Part shown: piece by piece, positions 14,501-25,910 of the stretch
Position numbering within the stretch: the stretch's first letter is position 1
Layout: each line of letters begins with the position of its first letter
NCBI GenBank assembly: GCA_947561395.2
Contig: OX387193.1
Location: 2,666,001 to 2,730,000 of the forward strand
Direction: 5' to 3'
DNA from: Buxus sempervirens
Lineage: Eukaryota; Streptophyta; Magnoliopsida; Buxales; Buxaceae
Length of the DNA: 64,000 nt
Translations under genes and position numbers: made by a program
Notes under the pieces: model-generated
Databases searched by the model: none
The model's input: the letters and a program-made list of their open reading frames with translations, nothing else
Told to the model about the DNA's origin: nothing

Positions 14501-17500
14501 TGTTCGTAACAAACTCCCCAACAGACAAAGTCCACGTCATCTCAGTTATCATTCTCCACTACTAACACTAACTAATTCCTAACCAACTCAGCATCAGTTT
14601 GGCTTCACGTGAGTCCCTCTCTTGGGCTAAAGAGTTGCATGACGTGGCTGCTCTTCCTCTCCTGGTGTATGTGAATCGAATTGGAGGTATGTTGCCCCTT
14701 GGGATCTCATCATAATACATAGCTGGGTTTCAAGTCAACCTGTGGGAGCTAACATTCTCATCGAAGAATTCCTGGGGTGCGATAGATTTTTTGAGATGGG
14801 AGGGGGGGTAGTGGTTGGTTGTGGGTTATGTTTTTGTAGTATTGGGACTGTAATGTTTCTACTACTGGTACACAGTTTGTGTACTATGTAATCTTTTCTA
14901 ATTATTTATAATATTTCCCTTTGATTATTGATCAAAAAAAATAATAATAATAATAAAAAGCTGAAAGTTAAAAGGAGAGAATTCAATAACTTTTAGGAAT
15001 AAGCTAATGAATGAAGCCAATTGAGACCTTATGGATGATCCAACTAGGATGTGGAATAAAACAAACATTTGCATCACAAGACTTGGGAAATAAGTTTTAG
15101 GAGAATCGCGAGATGGTATTCCATCTCATAGGGAAACTTGGCAGTGGAGCAATGTAGTCTAAGAAGCTATTAAAGATAAAAGCCTTTATTTTAAAACTTG
15201 GAAAAAGAGTAGAACTAAGACAACTTAGAAAAATATAAAAATATTAAAAAAGAAACCAAGAAGAAAATTAGTGAGGCTGGAAAACATGTCTACGACAACT
15301 TATATGGTAATTTAGGTGCTACATAAGGTGAAAACTTTATTTATAAGCTATCAAGATTTATAGAGGAAGATGAGAGACCTATTAGATGTATTAGAAGTTA
15401 AGAATCGAGAGTTTTAGTAAAAGATGAGGAGATTAACAAAGGGTGGAGAGAATATTTTTTGACATTATTAAATGGAGATGGTACGTAGAGGTATAGATTT
15501 TGCGTGGATGATAGCATTTACGGAATTAGAGAACAAAACTATATTCGCAGGCTTCTAGTTCCAGAAGTTAAAGATGCTCAAGTTAAAATGAAATAGGAAA
15601 ATGTTTGAGCTCGGATGCCAGGTTTGGGCCCAGATGGCATCTCTATATAGATATGAAAGTGCATTAGAGGTATTGGCATATCATAGTTGAATAAATTATT
15701 TAATGATCACAATCATATTTAATAAATATCCATATTGCTTATGGATATATGATGTTCAGCAGATGTTGAATAATGGATGATTCAACTTGGGATTGCCAAC
15801 CACCAAGTTCTGATGGCAATACGAAAGTGGAATAATAAAAAAGCTTTCAACTTGTCCTCAGTTGCTCTGTACAACTGTTCTAGCATAGCCCTTCATGATT
15901 TTTATCACTGAAATGTGTTTTCTTACTTTTGCCTGTGATTGGTCATGAATTGGCCGGTCTGGCCCCCCATTCAATTCTGAGTTTGAACCTATAGTTCTGC
16001 TATCTGCTTGTATATTAAAAGCATTCTATTATTTTTGTTGAATGACTTTTGTGTGGATCCTTGAAGGCAATTGCTGGGGAAGCAGGGGTACCTTTCTTCT
16101 ATAGAGCAGGTTCTGAGTTTGAGGAAATGTAAGTCATGCTTCTTATTACTTCATATAAGTTCTGGCTATGTCTTATAAAATCTAAAACTACATATCCTGT
16201 CAGGCAATCAAATGGTTTAAATTGTTTAATTGTTCTTTGGAAGGATAAAGATTGTGCTAGTGACTATCCGCTTCTCTTGCATTAGCTTGTTTTGAGAACC
16301 ATTTCAGTGGTACCATGACTGTTATATGCGTTGTTGTTCGTTGAGAATTTTACATGAACTGTTTCTTATCATGGTTAGCCAAATTCTCATCAGTATTTTA
16401 TGGTAAGACATTCAAAATATTTGCAGTCTTCCTTTCTTTTTTTTTTTTGGGTGGTGTCTAAGGAGTTATTTTTTGTGTTTTCATCAATTGATGCTATTCT
16501 TCTTTCCTTTTTTTGCCAATCAGTAAACTAATGTGTATATATTACTGAGCAGCAAAGAACGGCAGACCTTAAGTATATGATGTTGGCAGGATTGCAGCCC
16601 TATCTTGGGAAAATCTTTGAACGTTAAAATTGAATGTTGTGGGAACAACTTAACTGATGTATATGGGCTAAGCTCTATTGCAGAAATGCCATGCCATACC
16701 ATGTTGTGTTGGACTGAGAGAGGTAGATATCAGGAATTTTAAGGATGAAGGATCATGATACCATGATATGCTATAGCTGAATAGCATGTATAATCAGAAC
16801 TGACAAATAAGTTGGATAATGCTGACATAGAAAATATCAATTAAGTGTGCAGTACTCAAAGTCCTGTGACTAGTTATTTGGAAAGTCCAATGACCATCTG
16901 TTCCATTAGGTGCATAAATTGGCAAAATTTTTGGCAGATTCACTTGCAGAAAAGGTGCAATGAGAAATTAGATGGTTTGTAGGGAAGGACCAAACTTTAG
17001 CAGCTAGTCTTTTTAAGTATTCTATTTTATATTCCTGTAGTTATGTCTTTTGTGTTGGTTTTAATTTTCTTATAGCTGTTATCCTCTTCTTCACTGTAAC
17101 TGTTTAGGTGGTTTATGGATTCATGTTAATCCCATGGCTTTATTTTCTTTTCTTAGCTTAATAAAATTGTGCATTATTCATCAAAAAGAGAAAAATTCCT
17201 CTAAACTCAAGATTTTTCTAGGCAGTGTCTGGGCGATTGCTGTGACTTTTATGGTCACTAACACCTGCATTGGAGCTATGGAGGTGTTTGGAAAGATGCA
17301 CCCACTATTGGAAACTTCCTGAATGAAATTGAAATTCAAGTGATTTCACCGAACCTGACCAGTTTCTAGATTGGTTAAACTCATATACATTGTTTCGTAG
17401 AGAACAAAAATAGGAAATATATTGCCGTTGACCTATGTTACATAGGCACTTTATTTGACCCCAAAGTACCCTTGTCGACACAACACGACATGGGAATGGG

Positions 17501-20500
17501 TACATGATATGTGTTGGATCCTTCATATATTCTCTTGGACATGACAATCCAATATCAAAGAAAAATGAGAAAAGAAATAGTAAATAATCAGCTTGCAAGT
17601 AATGAATCAAAAAATATAATTATTTTTATGAAGAGACATACTCAAAAATTAGAAGCAATGAATCAAAAAGAAAAATGTGGAAAAAAAAACAAATAAAGAG
17701 CTTCTCACCTGCCTTGGTGACATTTATTTAAAGACCTTTTAGCCGAATCCTAGTATTTTATCTAAATTTTGGACACTCTCAACGAGTCCATGTAACCTAA
17801 GTTTTAGGGGTAAAGTGGATTGGACTTTTAGTCACACACCCGCGCTTGACATTCATACCCGAGTCCATCTAACATAGCCTACGATAGAGCTCTAAAGAAA
17901 GAGGGGTAGAGATAGAGTGGGTGGGAATTAGAGGTAGAGTGGGCTAGGGGTGCAACTTGGTCCGGTTAAAATCGAACCTGAACCGACCCAAACCAACTTC
18001 GGTTCGGTTTTATAGTGGTTTGGTTTCGGTCCAAAAATCCTTGAACCGAACTAGGTCAGTTCGGTTTTGGGTTGCATGTTCGGTTAAACCGAAACTGAAC
18101 CGAATTCATGTATTTCCCTAAACCGAACCGAATTCATATATATATTATAATATATAATCTATGTTTTATATATATATAAAATATAATATATGTTAAACTT
18201 TCAAAGTTTATCTTTAAACTTTAAGGATATTACAAAAAAACACTTGTTTGAGACAAGAATATATTGGTCTAACCCGAACCAAACCGAACCGAATAGTTTT
18301 CATGTAGTTCGGTTCGGTTTGGGTTTCGGTTTTTCTATATATTTTCGGTTCGGTTTTCAATTCGGTTCGGTTTGGTTTGGTTTAACTTGGTCTTGGGTTG
18401 ACATCAACCCGGACTGAACCGAACCGAGTTGCACCCCTAGAGTGGGTCGTGCCCATCATCAGTGAAGTCAAAGATTACTTGTAAAAGCAGTTGCTGTTGG
18501 CCTGATTGGAGTTGGTGTTATTTATGGAAGGTAAAAAAAATGACATACAACGAATTCTAACAAATACGGGTAACTGTTATCCTCGAAATGAACGCTTAGT
18601 GAAGAAAATATGTCCGCAAACCCGTTTCATCTAACAACATCAACTTATAATAACATGTGAATGACTTAAAACTATTTTTCTCTTTTTTGATGGAACAAAA
18701 AAGCACTTTAAACTAAAAATGAAATTTGAGGGAATTAGTCTATGGGGTATAGTATATTTTAATTCAAGGGTACTTTGTCCACATAAAATATTGTGTATAG
18801 GGGTGTTTTTGTCATGTGAGATGCCAAGGCCAATATTTATTGATGGAGTCTTTACATTGGGGGTTTTTGTGGATAGTGGATACATATATGACATTATAAC
18901 ATGGTTTTTTTTTTAATCAATAGATATTTTTGTGGGGGGTTTTAGGATATTTATCCTAATTATCACTTGCAATATTATATAAATAGTTTTAAGAAAAAGA
19001 TCGCCACAGTGCGGATCATGTTGCAAATACAGATTTTTTTGTGGTAATAAGTTTTTGTGTTTACTCCAGTTTCTCTTGCATGTGTTCACAATTATGGTTT
19101 CCACTCCAGCCCATGGATTTGTAAAACAGTTAGTGTGAATGTCTGTTAGCAACTGATAATCATAAAAGCAATTTTTGCTCATACATGGGCAGAAGCATGT
19201 CACTGGTGTAAACAAACATCGATCACATATTCCCCTGCAAGACAGGGTGTCACCCTGTGCTTTCACAAAACATGATAGAGTTGGATCAGTAACAGTTAAA
19301 CTGGTATAGTTGGCATTTGGTTGCGAAGAGCCTTGTATTTGACTCTTATCATGTAGCTTTGCCATGGCAGGTTTGTTGGAGTTGGCGCTCGACGCGTACG
19401 ATCCTTATTCCAAGCTGCTAAGAAAAAGGTTGAATTTTCTTCTGATTGTTGAGCCCGTTTGACATGATTTGTGGAAGTTCTCTTGATAGTCGTATAGTGA
19501 CCTTATATTGCTATGTATTACATTCCTTATAGCATCTGTAAACTCTATGACTATGCATGCATAAAATTACTGTGCCAAGTTTATGTTGCTCTCTTTGATA
19601 AATCCCTCTCTACTTTATGGTTTTGTAGTTTATAGCTTTCAAATTAATTTGTCCCTTTTATTTAATAGTCCTTGACATGGTTGTTGATGCGTTTGTGCAT
19701 TTTTTTCCTGGAAGAATGGAAAATGCAACAAGAACGATGCTCAACATCTGAAGATGTATTAGTCCTAAAGTTCTGGGATTTACATATGTTTTTTTTGAAT
19801 TCATCCTTCTCCAGAATGCTACGCTAGAAGCTTCGATCTTGTTGTCACCAGTTGTTTTTATTGCTAGAAAAATAAAAGTAGAGAAAATGAATTGTTTGCA
19901 TAAGTACACAATTCACGAATTCCAGTGAGTGATAATATACAAGAAGTGAATGATAATATATACGAACTAGTCTGGTAGACTGGTTGTCTCTGGAATTCAT
20001 TCTTTAATTAATGTTGCAAGTTTGGATGCGAGCAGCACATTGTTCTTATCTATCATCAGTGTTTGTCCTAAAATTAATATGATGGACTTGACAGATCAGA
20101 AAAGAGTGAGGCGATCGAACCAAAATTTATTACGTTAGAAAATAATGATATGATTGAGCAACAATTAATGGTCTTTCTACCTGGAGTTCAATTCAACAAT
20201 GGTTAATTCATCTCTGTATCCCATGTTTATGTTCTGCTTCTGGGGTCTCAATATTTTGTGCTTTATTTTGAACTGCAATTTATGTTTCTGTTTTCTATGT
20301 ACTGTTGTGCTTGCATCTTTATCCTTTACCATTGTTCATAGGCACCTTGCATCATTTTCATTGATGAAATAGATGCTGTTGGATCCACCCGAAAGCAGTG
20401 GGAAGGGCATACAAAGAAAACATTGCATCAGCTGCTTGTTGAAATGGATGGGTTTGAGCAGAATGAGGTATGTGTGGACATGCTAACCTCTTCCCTTAAA

Positions 20501-23500
20501 TAATTTTATTTGTTTTACTTTTATTTTTTTTTATCAGGGTAGCATATTTTGCAGGGAATAATATTGATGGCTGCAACAAACTTGCCCGATATTCTTGATC
20601 CAGCTCTAACAAGGCCTGGTAGATTTGACAGACATGTAAGTCATGCTAAGGTTGATGAATACTGTAGTAGTAATTTGAATTATAATAAGGGGTTTCGGAA
20701 TTTTAAACTCCTACAATGAAGATTTTTCTGATGGAACAACTGAAGAATACTACTTTCTGTTGGTGTTAACAAAAATACCAAAAATATAAGGTTTTTGTGG
20801 ATGTCATGTAAATTCTCATTGCTTCAGGGCTTTTGCAAGTTCCAGTTCTTTCCATTTTCCATAAACCAGTAGTTAACCTTATCCATGATTCCATTGAAAA
20901 ATCATTTGTTGCAATTTTTTTTTTGGTTGGAAATATCTTGTTAGGTTTAGAGAATACTCCTGTTATTGTGGTTCATCTACTTGGTGAAACCTTGAGTCAA
21001 CAAACTTTTACCATAGGTCAAGTGTTTTTGGCGAATCTGTCTCAAGGTTCCGAACTCAGATTTTTGGACATTTGATTTCAAATCTTCGTTTTCGTGATAT
21101 TAAACTGGAAGAGTTCTGGTAAATAGTGGATGTATTATGGAATTCCACTTCCTATATATTGACATATAGCATCACTCTTATGAGAGAATTTTAGAATATT
21201 ATTTCGTGCCTTATGCTGTAGAAAAAACTTAGCAGAATTTTCTTCCAGATTGTTGTCCCAAGTCCTGATGTACGAGGTCGTCAAGAGATTCTAGAGCTCT
21301 ATTTACAGGACAAGCCAATGGCTGATGATGTAGATGTCAAAGCTATAGCTCGTGGTACACCGGGCTTCAATGGTGCAGGTTTGTTCATCTGTTACCAGAT
21401 TGTTTTTCTTACGTATTCAGAGAGAAGCTTCAATTTTGAACATCATATGGTGTCTTGCCAGCAAGAGAATTTGTGGAAAGACTTGTAAGAGTTTTGTATA
21501 ATAGAACCATTAAATATGTTACTATTTATTCTTCTCTATTTATTGTATAGATCTGGCAAACCTGGTGAACATTGCAGCCATTAAGGCTGCTGTCGAAGGT
21601 GCTGAGAAATTAACTGCTGCACAATTGGAGTTTGCAAAAGACAGGATAATTATGGGTACAGAACGGAAAACAATGTTCATATCAGAGGAATCAAAAAAGG
21701 TTTCACTCTGTTGGTTGATTTATGTATTAAAATTGTCAAATTAACAGTTCAGTTTTATATTACCTGCTAAAAAAATTGAGGGCACCCATCAGGTTAAGTT
21801 GTAGAAATGGTATATGTTATAATTGATATGAAATCATCTGCAATGCTTTACTGCATTGCAGACTGCAAAGGCCGTGAGATGCTGCCATGTGGAGCATCTC
21901 ACGGTCAGTGTTTTTTCATTTCTGCAAATGTCAGGTGGGTCCCACTTAAGTATGCTCTTGATGGGACCAAAGGGGTTGTGGTTTTTTCTCTGCTCAAATG
22001 AATATTGCATCTACTTGGTTTAAACGACAGTTGCCACAGATTCCTATTTTCATAATTCAGAAGGCATTGCTGTATAAACAAGCTCTTTCTTTTGCGATGG
22101 GGAAAATCCTCTTCATATACTAACTTTACAGCCATTTTTTCAGCTGACAGCATATCACGAGAGTGGCCATGCAATTGTTGCATTCAATACTGATGGTGCA
22201 CATCCTATTCACAAGGCGACAATAATCCCACGGGGTTCTGCCTTAGGAATGGTTACCCAGCTCCCATCAAATGATGAAACATCAGTTAGCAAGAAGCAGT
22301 TATTAGCACGTCTTGATGTTTGTATGGGAGGAAGAGTTGCCGAAGAGCTTATTTTTGGTCAGGACCATGTAACAACTGGTGCAAGTAGTGATCTTCTTAC
22401 CGCAACAGAGCTTGCTCAATATATGGTATTCCCTGGAGTTTATATCACAATTCTCTGTATATACGATGCTAGAACTTTTTTATTTTCACTTTTGGAAGAA
22501 AGAAAATAATGATAGAATTAACTTCTTGTCAGAAATAATTTTTTGTCTTTTCTTTTTGAGTTCAAAGTTATTATTCTGTTCAAATTTGATTTTCGTATGT
22601 TAAAAGATAAATTAAAGCTCATCTTTATTTGGGGTATTCTTTCAAGTGATTTCACCTATAAAAGGGCAGAAATGGTGATTTTATTGATGATTTACCTGGT
22701 AGTCTTGTTGTAATTGCAAAAATTTTTTAGAAGAAGTTGGAATTTTTATAGACACCACTCATTGAATGAGACTTCTTGATTGTCAATGTTTGACATATTA
22801 TTGCCGATCTTTGAAATGCAAGGTATCAAATTGTGGGATGAGTGATACAATTGGTCCAGTTCATGTCAAAGAACGGCCTGGATCAGAAATGCAATCACGC
22901 ATTGACGCTGAAGTATGTCTTGAGTGCACTTTTATAGTTTGTGTGATTATAATTTTGATGATCTTGTGAGCATATATTGTATTCACTAATGACAAATGCT
23001 GTTTAAACTCTGCAGGTGGTGAAGCTTTTAAGAGATGCGTATGATCGTGTTAAATCACTATTAAAAAAGGTTTGACAATAATATTTCATTCCATTTTGTT
23101 TGTCTTTGAAGAGGATTTTAACTGTCCTTTTAGACAGTCTGAGGACCTGTCATACCAGCCACAGCATTGTCTTTAGCTGCTCTTTTCTCTATGTTGGAGA
23201 AAGCTGAGAAAGGGTGCAAGTGGTAACAAAAAGCATGACTCGTATTAGCATCATAAACTTGCCTGGATGAGTTCCTTCAGGCAAAGCTAATACCTTGGTC
23301 GTCAACCATGCATGGTGCATTTTCAAAGGGATGTTGCCTGCTATTTATAAGCTCAATATAAGATCACACACACATGATTGATTGCATGATACTAAAAATC
23401 TGATTTATTTTCCTTATTTAGGACCATTTTTGATATGGGTCCTTAGGACCATTGCCGCCCTTCTTGCATCTAACCTCATTTGTGCATGATGTACGATTTG

Positions 23501-24404
23501 CAAGTAGTTGAGTGCCCCTCTGGAAATGCAAATATAAATTTTATCTGCTATTGCATCTACTATTTTGGTGAATAACATGTAATACAATCTGTTTTAAACT
23601 TTAGCGGCCTTTTCTTATTAGCAGTCTTTTACTGGAAATCTGTGGATTTTGCTTTACTGTAAAAAATGGCAGGTGATATACCGGTATCTCGTTATTTTTA
23701 AGTCTTGTTGGTTAGCTCAATTATTGTTGGCAATTATATGCCTCAAGTTTTCTCTTTTAACGTATGGTTTGGAGAGATGGACAACATTATTGAATTGCAA
23801 GATATGTATAGAGAGTCGGTCAAATCATCTGTCAAGATACAGCCCACAGAGTCATATATATGCATACATACAATCATGCATAATATACATGTAGACACAG
23901 AAATATATTGTAAGAACTGAATATTAGTCATAATATAAACAGCATAAAAAATGCATCATTAATTATAAAGTGTCAAATAATTTATGATAGTGAGTGAGAC
24001 AATAAAAATATAATATACACGTATTGCTGCACCTTTCGAAAGCAAATACAGTTACATATGAAAGCTTAAGCTTATAGATAAAGGTATAACTATGTATATT
24101 CAAAAGCTTAAGCTTATAGGTAGAGGTGTGACTATGTATATCGAAGGACCAAATATACGATAATTAAACAGTACCAAATAGTTCTGGTATATTTTTAATG
24201 CTTGTGTATCCAAAGCACCCTCAGTTGGTGACTAACTGATTTACATCTTCAACTCTTCAGCACGAGAAAGCCTTACATGCACTGGCAAATGCGCTTCTTG
24301 AATACGAGACTCTAAGTGCAGAAGACATCAAACAGATTCTTCTTCCTCACCAGGAGGGATGGCTGAATGAGCAACAGCAAGAACAGGAGCTTGCATTTCT
24401 TTGA
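2574..24404 (+). CDS. FTSH11: FTSH11-type organellar AAA+ zinc metalloprotease, complete, 17 exons
   Basis: Exons: 2574-3202, 4011-4164, 4546-4638, 4828-4916, 5446-5569, 5737-5856, 6279-6329, 16067-16128, 19371-19428, 20342-20467, 20555-20635, 21249-21378, 21551-21699, 22144-22425, 22823-22912, 23016-23069, 24261-24404. All junctions are GT-AG and phases match, giving 2436 nt or 811 residues, close to the roughly 800 of Arabidopsis FTSH11. The product is a membrane-bound ATP-dependent protease; the Arabidopsis protein acts in chloroplasts (also reported in mitochondria) and supports thermotolerance. Visible parts are a Ser/Arg-rich N-terminus (transit peptide), a hydrophobic stretch near 143-158, a membrane helix near 309-326, Walker A GAPGTGKT (409-416), Walker B IIFIDE (464-469), the second region of homology ending RPGRFDR (522-528), zinc site HESGH (627-631) and the probable third ligand Asp705. 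All key residues are intact. The end of exon 1 runs into intron 1, so the true continuation is Ser-Pro-Asp at 4011. Introns 7 and 8 carry transposons. The symbol rests on recognition of the whole protein. Confidence 0.95.
6808..6950. mobile_element. possible short foldback element in intron 7
   Basis: CTAGGGCGTTGTTCA near the left end is inversely related to TGAACAAGCGTTCTAG near the right end, over about 140 bp. The interior holds AGCATCTC, a word that recurs in other short hairpin repeats of this window. No TSD was recognised. It may instead be part of the 5' region of the RTE copy that follows. Confidence 0.3.
9258..9735 (-). repeat. 3' LTR of the chromovirus (sense order)
   Basis: The 478-bp LTR is paired with 14258-14712. 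It begins TGATAG on the + strand and ends CTCATCA. It contains a 23-bp tandem duplication of GCTGCTCTTCCTCTCCTG-type sequence (about 9645-9690) that is single in the other LTR, which explains the length difference. Confidence 0.9.
9627..11174 (-). pseudogene. chromovirus integrase plus chromodomain, with an in-frame stop
   Basis: The reading frame runs 11174 to 9627 with one internal stop at about 10287 (TAG after FSVEQ). The integrase has its zinc-binding part ([11 protein letters not shown], then CEVCQRNK), then the core with [17 protein letters not shown] and [14 protein letters not shown], supplying the D, D and E positions. The C-terminal part has [13 protein letters not shown] and [12 protein letters not shown] chromodomain follows, with [11 protein letters not shown] and SSWEPVD. 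In the family it joins cDNA to target DNA, and the chromodomain guides it to chromatin. The frame ends inside the 3' LTR. It was once contiguous with the RNase H frame, from which one further stop at about 11184 separates it. Confidence 0.85.
11187..13118 (-). pseudogene. chromovirus protease, reverse transcriptase and RNase H, frameshifted
   Basis: The protease motif [13 protein letters not shown] lies just after a stop near 13058. The reverse transcriptase shows [32 protein letters not shown] and the catalytic box FFDDILIYS (DD codons near 12006-12011). RNase H shows [21 protein letters not shown] and HTDQKSL. Two opposite frameshifts bracket about 110 bp, from a 7-T run on the + strand at 11827-11833 to about 11700, so RNase H returns to the RT frame. 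Product function in the family is reverse transcription of the element RNA. This copy cannot make an intact polyprotein. Confidence 0.85.
13134..14089 (-). pseudogene. chromovirus Gag, frameshifted
   Basis: There are two frames, 14089-13544 and 13514-13134. The first has the retrotransposon Gag core: [37 protein letters not shown] and REQFEIL. The second has a zinc knuckle [14 protein letters not shown] followed by an acidic tail. The frames differ, so a frameshift lies near 13540-13600. A stop at about 13133 then cuts Gag from the protease. In the family Gag packages the RNA into virus-like particles. Confidence 0.8.
14242..14254 (-). other. primer binding site of the chromovirus
   Basis: On the - strand this reads TGGTATCAGATCC, three bases beyond the end of the 5' LTR. 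It matches the usual plant primer site for initiator tRNA-Met (TGGTATCAGAGC) except near its 3' end. Confidence 0.8.
14258..14712 (-). repeat. 5' LTR of the chromovirus (sense order)
   Basis: The 455-bp LTR is nearly identical to 9258-9735 apart from scattered C/T and G/A differences and the missing 23-bp duplication. It is followed directly by the second TAATA target duplication. Confidence 0.9.
16129..17943 (+). other. FTSH11 intron 8, left part
   Basis: This is AT-rich intron sequence after the exon 8 donor GTAAGT. Several short open frames are present, but none shows a recognisable domain. I see no other feature before the hAT-like element. Confidence 0.5.
17944..18438. mobile_element. 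hAT-like MITE in FTSH11 intron 8
   Basis: The 495-bp element has termini CTAGGGGTGCAACTTGG and CCGAGTTGCACCCCT. It is flanked on both sides by the perfect 8-bp duplication AGAGTGGG (17936-17943 and 18439-18446). The interior is AT-rich with many CGGTT/AACCG words in both orientations, so the whole can fold back. It has no transposase. hAT assignment rests on the 8-bp TSD and the GGGGTGCAAC-type end. Confidence 0.8.
21872..21904. repeat. perfect 12-bp hairpin in FTSH11 intron 13
   Basis: CCGTGAGATGCT (21872-21883) and AGCATCTCACGG (21893-21904) are exact inverse complements around a 9-nt loop. Similar GAGATGCT/AGCATCTC hairpins occur near 49345-49375 and 49910-50030. It is probably the remnant of a small dispersed repeat. 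Confidence 0.5.
24058..24144. repeat. two-copy tandem repeat in FTSH11 intron 16
   Basis: Two units of about 45 bp start with AAGCTTAAGCTTATAG and continue with a CTATGTATAT word. They differ at several bases. No function is implied. Confidence 0.5.
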
Positions 24405-25369
24405 AACCCAGTTTTCTTCTCTTTTTTCTTCAACTGTAAGGGGAGCAGTGTACAGTATGTCCAAAGTAGTACAGGTAATTAATTTATAAATTCTTCATTT
24501 TTTCCCCTTCATGTCTTCACTTGTTTAAGATGTATCCTAGATAACCTATTCTTAACATTGAGCTCCTGCCAATGCCCAAAAGTCACTTGCACACACTAAG
24601 TGCCAAAATAAGAATGATTAGTGTATGTTTATTCTTTTAACGTTCATGATGAATTTTTTTAGGAATATCCATCGTCCAAGACATTGATAATATAATATTC
24701 ATTGCAGTTTTGTGATTTTTATCAAGTAGAATAAAGAATTAATTCAAGTAAATCGGGGCACTATTATTATTATCCCAACATTAGATTAGGAGCTATTTAT
24801 ATAGAGCCTTAAAGTTTGACAGTACCTTGCCATATTTCAATTCATTGAAGCAAATATTTTCAACTTATTGAGCCTCAACTCGTTTGTGATCCTCAAATTT
24901 TGGGATCCATGCCAATGATTTCATGAAGCATCTCTCAGTGACATTGAAAATCATCATGGCACATGCTTCTAGAAAGCTTTTGCCCATAAAATCAATGCAC
25001 ACATAATTCTTTGACAGATTTCTACAATACTTATTGATTAGATTCTCTTTCACGTGATGGATTATATCTTAGGGGCTTGCTTTGTTTTACATAAGAGCAT
25101 TAAGACAAATTTTTGGTGAAAAGAGACGGAGTTTGTGTTATATATATTTTTTAATTATTTCCTTTTATAATTGATGATTTTAAGTGATTGGGATATTTTA
25201 GGTGTGCATATTTTATTTCTGAAGGAATAGAACTCATATATGTGCTTGTGGCAAATTTTACGTTGTGCTGCCGCCCCCCTCCCCCCCTCATTAATTTAAA
25301 CTCGATGTGATGACGATCTCGTTGCATCAGCAAGAAATTGCCCAGTAGGGATTATCCTTGATGTCATTA
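24405..25369 (+). other. FTSH11 3' untranslated region and downstream spacer
   Basis: The stop codon TGA at 24402-24404 is followed by pyrimidine-rich sequence. An AATAAA hexamer at 24730-24735 could direct polyadenylation, but the true site is not evident. The spacer beyond holds no recognisable gene. Confidence 0.35.
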
Positions 25370-25910
25370 ATGGGTTATGATTGGAGTAAAAGGACTTTTT
25401 TTAAGCGTACCCATGGCTATGGTCGAGTGTGCTTTCACTGGAGTTACTGGGGCCGGAGTGAACTTGTGCAATAATCGTTAGAAAATCTTTATGGGTTATG
25501 GTTGGAGTAAAAAGACCTTTTTAAGTGTACCCGTGGCTGTGGTCAAGTGTGCTTTAATTATGGGTTATCGTTAGAAAATTTTTTGGATGAAGCTAGACAC
25601 CTTCTTTCCCTCTTCTTATCTTTCCGAATCTCCAAGATCTATAGAGAAGCTAATTCGGTGGCGGATGGTCTGGCAAATTTTGCCTTGGACAACTTCTCAT
25701 GTTTGTGGATTAACCATGTTCCTTCTTCTGTTGAACCTCTTGTAAAGTATGACTATGTCGGCAGAGCACTGCCAAGATTTATTCCTGATTAATGAAATTT
25801 CTCCAAGTTTGTTATCAAAAAAAAAAAAAAAAAAAAGTGTGCTTTAATTACAGGGCCGTGGTGAACTTTGCAATAATCGTTAGAAAATATTTAGCTACTG
25901 AAATTCGATT
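25370..25910. repeat. two-copy tandem repeat of about 120 bp, second copy split by a LINE fragment
   Basis: Unit 1 starts with ATGGGTTATGATTGGAGTAA near 25371 and ends with AATCGTTAGAAAATC near 25483. Unit 2 starts with ATGGGTTATGGTTGGAGTAA near 25491 and, after the inserted LINE piece, ends with AATCGTTAGAAAATATTT near 25892. The units share most bases. No coding capacity was seen. Confidence 0.65.
25561..25834 (+). mobile_element. severely 5'-truncated L1-type LINE (RNase H tail)
   Basis: The 274-bp insertion is flanked by a perfect 16-bp TSD, AAGTGTGCTTTAATTA, at 25545-25560 and 25835-25850. It ends in a run of about 18 A. It encodes the last part of an L1 RNase H domain (YREANSVADGLANFALDNF, CLWINHV), related to YREANACADQLANFGLNF in the full-length LINE at 51108-56850. 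It is too short to be functional. Confidence 0.9.

Larger units (their letters stand above)
9258..14712 (-). mobile_element. Ty3/gypsy chromovirus LTR retrotransposon, probably Reina clade, defective
   Basis: This 5455-bp element is bounded by LTRs starting TGATAGAACTCC and ending TCTCATCA, with the 5-bp TSD TAATA at 9253-9257 and 14713-14717. Coding is on the - strand in the order gag, protease, RT, RNase H, integrase, chromodomain. A primer site matching initiator tRNA-Met lies next to the 14258-14712 LTR. Short LTRs, about 5.5 kb total length and a C-terminal chromodomain fit the Reina clade. That clade call is an inference from size and domain order. Several stops and frameshifts break both polyproteins. 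The LTRs differ by about ten substitutions, mostly transitions, and one 23-bp duplication. Confidence 0.9.
7774..14952 (+). mobile_element. 5'-truncated L1-type LINE, split by a chromovirus
   Basis: The + strand pieces 7774-9257 and 14718-14952 form one insertion. The TSD ATAAAAAGCTGAAAGT occurs at 7758-7773 and again at 14953-14968, after an A-rich tail with TAA repeats. The element starts inside the reverse transcriptase C-terminal part ([24 protein letters not shown]) and runs through the zf-RVT region ([29 protein letters not shown]) to [10 protein letters not shown]. Frameshifts lie near 8080 and 8240, and a stop lies at about 9001. No RNase H domain is visible, so this is a different L1 lineage from the 51108-56850 element. 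It is not functional. Confidence 0.8.
6975..15710 (+). mobile_element. decayed RTE-type LINE, split by an inner insertion
   Basis: Two + strand pieces, about 6975-7773 and 14969-15710, read as one element once the L1 insertion (7774-14952) is removed. The first translates in broken frames to an endonuclease segment with [17 protein letters not shown] and a downstream FKRGSN (7335-7598), the pattern of plant RTE endonucleases. The second holds a linker and the start of a reverse transcriptase-like region ([14 protein letters not shown]; a PDGI motif near 15630). Stops and frameshifts are frequent. The ends are not defined and no TSD was found. It is the oldest layer of the nest. Confidence 0.6.
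6330..16066 (+). other. FTSH11 intron 7, expanded by nested retrotransposons
   Basis: This 9.7-kb intron lies between exon 7 (ends LLAK, donor GTGAAG) and exon 8 (starts AIAGEAG, acceptor TTGAAG). Removing the nested elements leaves roughly 1 kb of AT-rich intron. A CT microsatellite follows the donor at about 6343-6361. All three retroelements in it are decayed. The host exons on both sides are intact and in phase, so the insertions appear to be tolerated. Confidence 0.85.
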
